Assembly: GCF_001665625.1 (NCBI RefSeq)
Contig: NZ_LZSY01000020.1
Coordinates: forward strand, 1 to 64,000
DNA from: Mycolicibacterium peregrinum
GTDB taxonomy: Bacteria; Actinomycetota; Actinomycetes; Mycobacteriales; Mycobacteriaceae
Length of the DNA stretch: 64,000 nucleotides
Direction: 5' to 3'
The translations under genes and the position numbers were made by a program. This document shows, piece by piece, positions 55,356-64,000 of this stretch (the stretch's first letter is position 1; every line of letters starts with the position of its first letter). The notes under the pieces were generated by a model. That model worked only from the letters and a program-made list of their open reading frames with translations, had not been told where the DNA came from and searched no databases.

Positions 55356-56623
55356 AGCTCGCCCTTCACCAGTTGGCTCATCGCAGAAGCAATTCCATGG
55401 CCCACGACCTGGTCGGCGAAATCGTCGGCCGGGCAGCGTCCCTCCTGGACCGAACGCGCCAATCGCTCCATCGATTCCGCGAGGTCTGTCGGCGCCCGCT
55501 CCGCCGCCGCCGACACGCACGCGACCGCCGCGTCCTGCAGCCGTCGATCGGTGAGCCCGATCCGGGCGGCCCGGTCCCATGCGGTGGCCACCGGAGCTGT
55601 CGCCTCCGTGGCGATCGCGGCGGCCTCCGGGTCGTCGAGAAGCGTGGTCAGCATGAACACCACCGCGGGCCAGAGCGCATCCGGCACGCTGTCGAGATAG
55701 CGGATCTCCAACCAGCGCCGCGGCCGGACCGGCGGGAACAGCGTCGTCAGGTGGTATTCGAGGTCGGCTTCGGTGGGACGGCGGCCGCCGAGCACCGCGC
55801 GCCCGTCGGCCCAGTCGGCGAACGGGACCCAGTTGGTGACCGGGACGGCATCCGGGGTGTTGACCAGCATTACCGGCGCCCGCAACGCGTAGCGCGCCCA
55901 GTCACTGGCCGGGTCGTCCCCGTCGGCGCCCAGAACTGGACCGCAGCGCGCGGAATCCAGCTGACCCCACACCCGCTGCCGCGACGACTTCCACCCGGTG
56001 AACCGCCCACCCAGCATCGGCGAGTTCGCGGTGATCGCGATCATCGTCGGGCCGAGGGCATGCGCCAGCCGGACCCGCTGCGCCCAGCCGTCCCGCGGTC
56101 CGGCATCGAGGTTGACCTGAACCGACGCGGTCGACGTCATCATCGCCGCCCCTGGCTCCGCCGACCCGCTGGCCGCGAAGAACGTCTCCATGGCCTGATA
56201 GCGCGGACCCGGGTTGACCCGTTGAGTGGGCCTCACCGGGTCGGCGCCCAACAGCAGCAGCCCCAGACCACGGCGTTCGAACTCCGCCCGCAGTACGGCC
56301 CGATCGGCGAGCAGGGCGGCGGTCGCCGCCGACGGTCCGTCGGTCGGGGGGCCGGACAGCTCGACGGCGCCCCCGGGTTCGACGGTGATCCGGCTGTCGC
56401 CGGGCAACGTGGGCACCGACGCGATCACCTCTGAGATTTCATCCCAGCCTGGGCGTCGCAGCGGATCGTCGAGGTCGAAACAGTGGGCCTCGATCTCCAG
56501 ACCTACCTGCCCGACCGGCCCGTCATCCAGACAGCGGGCTTCGATGAATGCCGCGGCATCTTCGGCGCTGGTGAACTCGATGGGAGCTAGACGGGCCGCA
56601 TCGGTCGTGACGGGTACTGCCAA
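55352..56623 (-). CDS. egtA: Glutamate-cysteine ligase EgtA
   Basis: The protein has about 423 residues. The TTG at 56623 has GGGAGGGG at normal spacing; a GTG at 56632 lies on top of that sequence. Signatures of the GCS2 fold include [28 protein letters not shown] and TASVQVNLD. EgtA makes gamma-glutamylcysteine for EgtB. It heads the ergothioneine operon, 76 bases from the next gene upstream. Confidence 0.95.
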   Translation of the reverse strand: MAVPVTTDAARLAPIEFTSAEDAAAFIEARCLDDGPVGQVGLEIEAHCFDLDDPLRRPGWDEISEVIASVPTLPGDSRITVEPGGAVELSGPPTDGPSAATAALLADRAVLRAEFERRGLGLLLLGADPVRPTQRVNPGPRYQAMETFFAASGSAEPGAAMMTSTASVQVNLDAGPRDGWAQRVRLAHALGPTMIAITANSPMLGGRFTGWKSSRQRVWGQLDSARCGPVLGADGDDPASDWARYALRAPVMLVNTPDAVPVTNWVPFADWADGRAVLGGRRPTEADLEYHLTTLFPPVRPRRWLEIRYLDSVPDALWPAVVFMLTTLLDDPEAAAIATEATAPVATAWDRAARIGLTDRRLQDAAVACVSAAAERAPTDLAESMERLARSVQEGRCPADDFADQVVGHGIASAMSQLVKGEL

Positions 56624-56699
56624 CGCAACCACCCCTCCCGGTCCTCACCGGATCAATCGGCTCGGTTCTGTTCCATCATCCAGATAGGACCGACATCTT

Positions 56700-57353
56700 C
56701 TACTGCCCCAGCGTGTTCTGCATGGCTCCGGCCAGCACGTTGACCGCGGGACCTGCGTTGCCGGACTGGCACACCTTGGCTTGTAGCAGCACGTTTTCCC
56801 GTTTGCGGGTGGTGTTGAAACAGCGGCGGTCGGTTCCGGCCTCCTGTTTCACCCAGTCCGCATCCGTGGCGCTCGCCGGGCCACCGGTGAAAGTCCACAC
56901 CTGGGTGACGAAGTTGTCCAGGTGCATCGCGGTGGTCTGGCCCGAGCATCCGTTGGTGCGGTCGACCACGCGGTGGAAGGCACGGTCGGCGGCCTCCGGC
57001 GTCGCGAACACCCCGATGGCCTGCTTGACGAAATGGCTGTCGTCGCCGGCCGCCGTCTGGGTGGTGGCGCCGTTGAACGAAGCCAGGTCTGGGTCGTTGA
57101 ACACCTCGGGCAACCCGACATCGGCCCAGTTGTTGCACACGGGGTTTTCCACCGAGAAGCCCTGGAACGGGACGGTGAACTCGGATTCCCACGTCATCGG
57201 GGCACCGATGATGTTGCCCACCGAACCTTTGGGCATGACGGCATAGGACACGACACCAGGATCCGAGGGGCGCGCACCAGTAGGTGCAGCCAATGCCAGC
57301 GCGAGACTGGCCAGCCCGAAACCGACAGTCAGGGCACGCATGGCCTCGATCAT
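56700..57353 (-). CDS. Secreted PknH-type sensor-domain protein
   Basis: The protein has 217 residues and starts at the ATG at 57353 (MIEAMRALTVG); the frame is open upstream but that part has no fit. A signal peptide ends near GARPSD. The mature domain has Cys in PVCNNWADV, TNGCSGQ, RRCFNTT and AKVCQSG, which fit the two disulfides of the PknH extracellular sensor fold. It corresponds by position and type to M. tuberculosis Rv3705c beside egtA. It probably binds a ligand outside the membrane; none is known. Confidence 0.8.
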   Translation of the reverse strand: MIEAMRALTVGFGLASLALALAAPTGARPSDPGVVSYAVMPKGSVGNIIGAPMTWESEFTVPFQGFSVENPVCNNWADVGLPEVFNDPDLASFNGATTQTAAGDDSHFVKQAIGVFATPEAADRAFHRVVDRTNGCSGQTTAMHLDNFVTQVWTFTGGPASATDADWVKQEAGTDRRCFNTTRKRENVLLQAKVCQSGNAGPAVNVLAGAMQNTLGQ

Positions 57354-57358
57354 GCCAG

Positions 57359-57886
57359 TTAGTGAACCGTCCGCGTGCAATAGGTTCGCGCCGGTGACGG
57401 ATAAGGCCAGGCGTAGTGCCCTGTTTCGGCTGGGCAGGCCGACCCGTCCCGGACGTCGAGGCGCTGCGTCACCTGGACCATCACACCCGGGCCGCGATCG
57501 GTTCGTGCGGTGCAATCGGCCAGCTCCACCATGCCCGCGGGCATGCCGAGTTCGTAGCAGTGGTTGGCGACGAGATTGGGAACCAGGCACAGGCGTGCGG
57601 TCGACGGATCGGCGAGCTCGGCGGGCAGATGCTGGTACTCGGCGCTCGGGCAGGCCCCGGTGCCGTCGGCGATCGCCCCGACGGTGTAGCTGGGGTCGGT
57701 ATCGCAGGACACCCTGCCGGCGCGGGTCACCTCCGGGGCCGCGGGTGTGGCGGCCGGGACGCTCACGCAATCGCCGATCGCGAAGACCATGGCCGCGCCG
57801 CGCTCAGGATTCGCGCCGTCGCTGCATCCGGCAGCCAGCGCCGGCACTGCGAGCAGTGCGGCCACCAGCAGCCGATTGCGGGTCAT
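57359..57886 (-). CDS. Cys-rich lipoprotein
   Basis: The protein has 175 residues. The ATG at 57886 starts a signal peptide with lipobox LAAGC. The mature part has GDCVSVP, GRVSCDTDP, GACPS, LCLVPN, HCYELG, LADC, SACPAE and RTYCTR, a row of Cys typical of mycobacterial surface lipoproteins of the LppU/septum-type family. Its Cys spacing matches the broken lipoprotein at 1702-2270. It lies six bases upstream of the sensor-protein gene. Confidence 0.75.
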   Translation of the reverse strand: MTRNRLLVAALLAVPALAAGCSDGANPERGAAMVFAIGDCVSVPAATPAAPEVTRAGRVSCDTDPSYTVGAIADGTGACPSAEYQHLPAELADPSTARLCLVPNLVANHCYELGMPAGMVELADCTARTDRGPGVMVQVTQRLDVRDGSACPAETGHYAWPYPSPARTYCTRTVH

Positions 57887-57945
57887 GGTTAGCGAGAATC
57901 TCACGATTCCGCGGACCCCACCCAACGCTTGGCTGAAAAGCCAGG

Positions 57946-57978
57946 CGCCCCGGCCACCAAGGGGTAGTGGCCGGGGCG
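57946..57978 (-). terminator. Candidate terminator downstream of furA
   Basis: A perfect 12-base hairpin (CGCCCCGGCCAC at 57946-57957 pairing with 57967-57978, loop of nine) lies between furA and the next gene on the same strand. No run of T follows, which is common for actinobacterial terminators. Confidence 0.7.
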
Positions 57979-57999
57979 TCCGTGGGCTGCAGAGTGGTC

Positions 58000-58440
58000 T
58001 TATGCGGTGACGGCGCTCTTCTGGCAGTCGGCGCAGATTCCCCAGAACACGACCTCGGCCTCGTCGACGGCGAAGCCGGCCAGGTCAGAGGGTTCCAGGC
58101 AGGGGGTCTCGCCCACTGCGCAATCAACGTCGGCGACCACACCGCACACCCGGCAGACCAGGTGATGGTGGTTGTCGCCGGCGCGCGTCTCGTAACGCGC
58201 CGAGGAACCGGCCGGTTCGATCCGACGGACGAGGCCCGCATTGACGCAGGCGCGGAGGACGTCGTAGACCGCTTGGGTCGACACCGAACCGAGGTTCTCG
58301 CGGGCCAGGCCGGCCACATCGTCTGCAGTCGAATGCGGGTGATCGGCCAGCGCCTGGAGAACCGCGACCCGCGGTGCGGTCACGCGCAGCCCGGCGGCCC
58401 GCAACAGGGCCTTGGGGTCGTGTTCATGCACCGTGGTCAC
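58000..58440 (-). CDS. furA: FurA-type metal regulator
   Basis: The protein has 146 residues and starts with GTG at 58440. It is closely FurA-like: [20 protein letters not shown] in the winged helix, [12 protein letters not shown] as recognition helix, [20 protein letters not shown] and [15 protein letters not shown] with both CxxC motifs for zinc. In mycobacteria the main furA precedes katG and controls it; no katG is here, so this is a second FurA-type gene, like MSMEG_6253. It should bind its own promoter (58460-58476). Confidence 0.9.
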   Translation of the reverse strand: MTTVHEHDPKALLRAAGLRVTAPRVAVLQALADHPHSTADDVAGLARENLGSVSTQAVYDVLRACVNAGLVRRIEPAGSSARYETRAGDNHHHLVCRVCGVVADVDCAVGETPCLEPSDLAGFAVDEAEVVFWGICADCQKSAVTA

Positions 58441-58459
58441 GGCTCCAGTATGCGCGCTC

Positions 58460-58476
58460 TTTGGAGTCAGTCCAAA
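58460..58476. promoter_or_regulatory. Candidate Fur operator
   Basis: TTTGGA and TCCAAA form perfect 6-base arms around a 5-base spacer, with further imperfect symmetry outward (CTC...GAG). The site is 20-36 bases before the furA start, suitable for autoregulation. It also lies at the end of the upstream gene. Confidence 0.55.
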
Positions 58477-58490
58477 AGAGTGGGCTGTGA

Positions 58491-58943
58491 TTATGGTCGC
58501 GCAGGCGGTGCCGGTGTCGGCGGGGTCTCAGGACGCTCTGAGTTGTTTCCCGGGCCGGGTCCCCAACCAGGGCCGCCGGGGCCGGACGAGCCGGGGCCAC
58601 CAGGACCACCGGGACCCCACGGCGGCATCATGCCGTGCCGTGGGCCCATCTGCCCTGGGCCGCCACCGGGTCCGCCGTGGTGGAACATCATCATGCCGCC
58701 ACGGTCATGGCCACCGCGATGGTGATGGCCGCCGCCACCGGAATGCGCGCCGAGGAAGAAGCCGGTGCCGAAGACCACGGCAACGATAAAAACGCTGCCG
58801 GCGGCGATGCCGACCCACGCGAGCGCCTGCATGAGCCGGCTCGGCTTGTTCTCGGCGGGCGGGGGTGCCACTACTGCCGGCTGAGCCGCCGGTGCGACCA
58901 CCGGCTCGGTCGCAGGTTCAGGATCGGGGGGTGTTTCAGTCAT
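58491..58943 (-). CDS. Pro/Gly/His/Met-rich membrane protein
   Basis: The protein has 150 residues. A Pro/Ala-rich N-terminus is followed by a membrane helix (about residues 41-68, [20 protein letters not shown]) and a tail with [19 protein letters not shown] and more His, Met and Gly. Such a tail can bind metals. It is the equivalent of the Rv3706c-type gene between furA-like and DUF4185 genes. The nearby Fur site makes metal-related regulation possible. Confidence 0.65.
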   Translation of the reverse strand: MTETPPDPEPATEPVVAPAAQPAVVAPPPAENKPSRLMQALAWVGIAAGSVFIVAVVFGTGFFLGAHSGGGGHHHRGGHDRGGMMMFHHGGPGGGPGQMGPRHGMMPPWGPGGPGGPGSSGPGGPGWGPGPGNNSERPETPPTPAPPARP

Positions 58944-59144
58944 GACACGAGCATGCGAGCACTGCTGAGGTGCAGATCAAGAATTGGCTATGAATCAGCT
59001 GTGAAGGCGCGGGGAGGGAGCTTCGCTACGGGTTTTGCGCCGCCGTTTTCTACCCAGAGGCTGCTCGCACACGCGGACCACAGCCCTGCGGTAGAAATCG
59101 GCGCGAAGCCGAAGCCGAAGCCGAAGGCGAAGAGGGGTCCGGAA

Positions 59145-60278
59145 CTACTGCTCCCAGGGCTTGAACGGGTTCACCGCGTACTGGATGACCCGGTACGGGG
59201 TGCCACCGCGGGCCATGGTGTTCCACTGGCTGATGAAAACCCGGACCTGATCCAGCGTGGAACCGGGCGAGATGTACCCGCCGTAGGGCTGGGCCAGCTC
59301 GTTCACCTCCGGCGGCGGCAACGAGTCGACCGGGTCCGGCCAGGCACTGGCGAACACGACCGTGGTCACCGGTGCGCTACCCAAACCGGTGGGGTCGTAG
59401 GCGACCCGCATCTCCATGTTCCCGGTGGTGGCGTTGAAGTAGGACAGCACGGGCTTGCCATCGATCTGCCGAATACTCATCTCCCCCACCCGGTCGGAGA
59501 ACAACGCAGTCGGGGGCTTGCCCCAGCCACCGGTGCTCGACCAGCCCTGCCAGGTGGCCCGGTCGGTGAAGGTCTTCGGGTTGGCCCGGTACAGGAACGC
59601 CGGGCTGCTGCGGTCGAAATTGTTGGCCAGGATGTACACCCAGCCGCTGGGCGAATCCGGCGCCGGGACCGGGTCGTAATAGCCGGTGATCTGCGACTGG
59701 GCGCCGCCCTGATACTTGGCCTCCCGCACCGACCCCGGTACCGTGGGCCAATTCGGCTGGGCGGCATCCGCTTTCACCAACCGAGAACTGTACGGCTTGA
59801 GGTTGTAGGTGGTGGTCACCAGCATGTAGTTCTCGCGGTTGATGGAGATCACGCCGGCGGGCAACTGCGACGAACCGGGCGGCGCGGTGTCGGCCAGCAA
59901 CGGCTTGTCCACCCCGGTGACCCCGCGGTAGCGCACGCCGCCGGCATCCTCGATCGAATCGGCATCCACATGCAGCGCCACCGGTGAGTGCCAGCCGCCG
60001 AAGCCGACGGCCTGCCCCGCGAAGCTGTCACCGCAGACCTGGAGCACCCGGCTGGGGAACTCCATGAACTCACACAGGTCGGTGGCACCGATGCCGTAAT
60101 CGCGGGTAGGAGTACCGGTTCCGGCGCTCGGGCCGATGCGCAGCACCTGACCGGGGGCCAGCGGGGGCACCACCGGATCGCCGAAGAAGGGACTCGCACC
60201 GGCCGCCGGCATCGCCGAAATGGCATTCCAGCAGAGAAAAACCGAGAGAACGCCTGCTGGAATGCGGTTTCGACGCAA
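59145..60278 (-). CDS. Secreted DUF4185-family protein
   Basis: The protein has 377 residues and starts with TTG at 60278. A signal peptide ends near PAAGAS. The mature part fits the five-bladed propeller-like DUF4185 fold with YGIGATDLCEFMEFPSRV, RYRGVTGVDKPLL and SGWVYILANNFDRS. It corresponds to M. tuberculosis Rv3707c, next to asd. It may act as a glycan hydrolase, as shown for some DUF4185 members that cut arabinan; activity here is not proven. Confidence 0.8.
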   Translation of the reverse strand: MRRNRIPAGVLSVFLCWNAISAMPAAGASPFFGDPVVPPLAPGQVLRIGPSAGTGTPTRDYGIGATDLCEFMEFPSRVLQVCGDSFAGQAVGFGGWHSPVALHVDADSIEDAGGVRYRGVTGVDKPLLADTAPPGSSQLPAGVISINRENYMLVTTTYNLKPYSSRLVKADAAQPNWPTVPGSVREAKYQGGAQSQITGYYDPVPAPDSPSGWVYILANNFDRSSPAFLYRANPKTFTDRATWQGWSSTGGWGKPPTALFSDRVGEMSIRQIDGKPVLSYFNATTGNMEMRVAYDPTGLGSAPVTTVVFASAWPDPVDSLPPPEVNELAQPYGGYISPGSTLDQVRVFISQWNTMARGGTPYRVIQYAVNPFKPWEQ

Positions 60279-60284
60279 GGCGGT

Positions 60285-62586
<2,302 letters not shown>

Positions 62587-62660
62587 TATCTAACCCTTCA
62601 GAACGCTGGATTGAGTCCCACACAGGATAAGGGAGACGCGCACGCGGTTTTCCCCGCCGG

Positions 62661-62666
62661 TAGCTT
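62661..62666 (+). promoter_or_regulatory. Candidate -10 box for a leaderless gene
   Basis: TAGCTT lies 7 bases before the GTG at 62674. This spacing is usual for mycobacterial leaderless transcripts. No ribosome-binding site precedes the GTG. Confidence 0.4.
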
Positions 62667-62673
62667 GGCTGAC

Positions 62674-63273
62674 GTGCCTGCCACGCCGAACGGCCGCCTG
62701 GCCAGCACCAGCGTGCCGATCCACCCCGATCTCGCAGCCCGCTGGAGCCCCCGGGCCTTCGACCCCGACGCCGCCATCGCCGCTGACCAGCTCACCGCAC
62801 TGCTGGAGGCCGCGCGCTGGGCCGCCAGCTGGGGCCACCGTCAACCGGTGCGATTCGTGGTCGGGATCAGAGGCGACGAGACATTCGCCACACTGGCCGG
62901 CCTGCTCAAACGCGGCAACAGCTATGCCCAGGCCGCCTCCGCGCTGATCCTGGTGTGCGCAGATGAAGGAGAAGACGAGAGGACCGCACGGTATGCCTGC
63001 GTCGACGCCGGAGCGGCGATCGCACAGCTCACCGTCGAGGCGGTGTCCCGCGGGCTGATCGCCCATCCGATGGCCGGCTTCGACGTGGACGGGGCTCAGG
63101 CAGCGTTCGAGATTCCGGACGGGGTGCGGCCCATCGCGGCGGTGGCCGTCGGCACGCTCGGGGACTACTCCGAAATGGGTGAGGAAATTGCCGAGCGCGA
63201 CGGTCGGCCCCGGGAACGGCTGCCTTTGAACCAGATCGCATTTGGTGGTCGCTGGGGAATTCCGCTCGGCTGA
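62674..63273 (+). CDS. Nitroreductase-family flavoprotein
   Basis: The protein has 199 residues. The frame is open to 62611, but the GTG at 62674 (VPATPNGRLASTSVPIHPDL) directly behind a -10-like box is preferred. Motifs of the FMN-dependent nitroreductase family: AARWSPRAFD, EAARWAASWGHRQPVRFVVG, CVDAGAAIAQLTVEAVSRGL and GDYSEMGEEI. Substrate unknown. It is divergent from ask. Confidence 0.8.
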   Translation: MPATPNGRLASTSVPIHPDLAARWSPRAFDPDAAIAADQLTALLEAARWAASWGHRQPVRFVVGIRGDETFATLAGLLKRGNSYAQAASALILVCADEGEDERTARYACVDAGAAIAQLTVEAVSRGLIAHPMAGFDVDGAQAAFEIPDGVRPIAAVAVGTLGDYSEMGEEIAERDGRPRERLPLNQIAFGGRWGIPLG

Positions 63274-63317
63274 AGGCCTCACCGGCTAGTTTTGGTGGAG
63301 CACCGGGAGAGGAACAC

Positions 63318-64000
63318 ATGGCACGACAGGCCATCCGCAAAGCCGTCATCCCCGCCGCGGGAATAGGTTCGCGTCTCCTGCCGCTGACCAAGGCCATTCC
63401 CAAGGAGATGCTCCCAGTCGGCGACAAGCCGGTCATCGAGCACACGGTGCGCGAGCTGGTCAACTCCGGGATCACCGACATCACGATCGTCGTCTCCGGT
63501 GGAAAGAACTTGATAGAGGAGCATTTTCGGCCCAATACGACGCTGGTGGATCAGCTGCGTGCGGACGGCAAGGACGCCTACGCCGACGCCGTCGCGGAGG
63601 TCGGCGAGCTGTCCGCGCGGGGCCACATCACCTATCTCCATCAGCACGGTCCGTATGGCAACGGCACGCCGGTGCTCAATGCCTCACGCTCGTTCGGTGA
63701 CGAGCCGGTCCTGGTGTTGTGGCCCGACGACGTATTCGTCGCCGAGGTGCCGCGCGCCCAACAACTGATCCGGGCCTACGAACAGACCTCAGCCCCTGTG
63801 CTGGCGTTGATGCCGATGGCTCCGGAGAATTCGCGTCGATACGGCGTGCCGATCATCGACGAGGAGTTGGACGGCGGGCTTCTGAGGATCAGTGGAATCG
63901 TCGAGAAGCCGCAGCCACATGAGGCCCGCTCCGACTACGCCGCGATCGGCGGCTACGTCGTCACACCCGGCATCATCGACGAGTTGCGTGAGCAGACCAA
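63318..64000 (+). CDS. galU: UTP-glucose-1-phosphate uridylyltransferase, partial
   Basis: The start is the ATG at 63318 behind GGAGAGGAAC; the gene continues past the window. The nucleotidyltransferase motif AAGIGSRLLPLTKAIPKEML and GDKPVIEHTVRELVNSGIT and LWPDDVFV are those of GalU. It makes UDP-glucose for cell-wall and trehalose synthesis. Only about 227 residues are visible. Confidence 0.85.
   Translation, partial: MARQAIRKAVIPAAGIGSRLLPLTKAIPKEMLPVGDKPVIEHTVRELVNSGITDITIVVSGGKNLIEEHFRPNTTLVDQLRADGKDAYADAVAEVGELSARGHITYLHQHGPYGNGTPVLNASRSFGDEPVLVLWPDDVFVAEVPRAQQLIRAYEQTSAPVLALMPMAPENSRRYGVPIIDEELDGGLLRISGIVEKPQPHEARSDYAAIGGYVVTPGIIDELREQT

Noticed and set aside
59104..59132. GAAGCC tandem repeat
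   Set aside because: It is short, lies in a 200-base intergenic gap and has no recognisable function; probably simple slippage.

Overview
The window is high-GC actinobacterial DNA and looks mycobacterial. It holds a full type VII secretion (ESX) gene set with EspG-, PE- and PPE-like proteins, and the complete ergothioneine operon egtA-egtB-egtC-egtD-egtE. Next to these lies the block PknH-type sensor protein / small lipoprotein / Pro-Gly-rich membrane protein / DUF4185-type protein / asd / ask, whose order I recognise from mycobacterial chromosomes. Many genes start with GTG or TTG, and most operon genes overlap by 1-4 bases. I cannot name the species.

Layout. 0-3.8 kb: a broken IS1634-type transposase, a frameshifted lipoprotein and two membrane proteins. 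3.8-21 kb: the left half of an ESX locus, with eccE, eccB, a first eccD, a single-chain eccC, a second eccD, mycP and a large EspI-like ATPase. 21-28.3 kb: an accessory island with a degenerate IS21-type element that has split a small membrane-protein gene, two GAD-like immunity genes sharing an almost identical first half, and a three-gene operon that includes a modular immunity-like protein. 28.3-35.4 kb: an operon for a YbaB-like protein, a WXG100 protein and a 2083-residue polymorphic toxin. 35.5-38.9 kb: a lipoprotein and three membrane-anchored proteins of unknown function. 38.9-47.2 kb: an eleven-gene leftward operon with an EspF-like and an EspE-like protein, PE-like, PPE-like, EspG, two WXG100 proteins, a small helical protein, a second large WXG/PPE-like substrate, a KAS III-like acyltransferase and a second EspG-like chaperone. 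47.3-51.3 kb: a second YbaB-like protein, a small protein, eccA and a second EspI-like ATPase. 51.3-64 kb: conserved chromosome with egtE-A, sensor and lipoproteins, furA-like, DUF4185, asd, ask, a nitroreductase and the start of galU.

How it may work together (inference). The two ESX halves supply one complete machine (EccA, B, C, D, E, MycP, EspG, Esx pair). The gene between them encodes an obvious T7SS cargo: WXG100-like N-terminus, long disordered linker, alpha/beta-hydrolase domain, papain-fold/deamidase-like domain and a C-terminal Ntox15-like nuclease domain. Tdi1-like immunity genes lie beside it. The locus therefore reads as an ESX machine packaged with its own multi-domain antibacterial effector and a reservoir of immunity genes. 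The duplicated EccD, EspI, EspG and YbaB-like genes suggest either two merged systems or a system that uses paired, non-identical subunits. Long gene-free stretches are absent; no gap exceeds about 300 bases.
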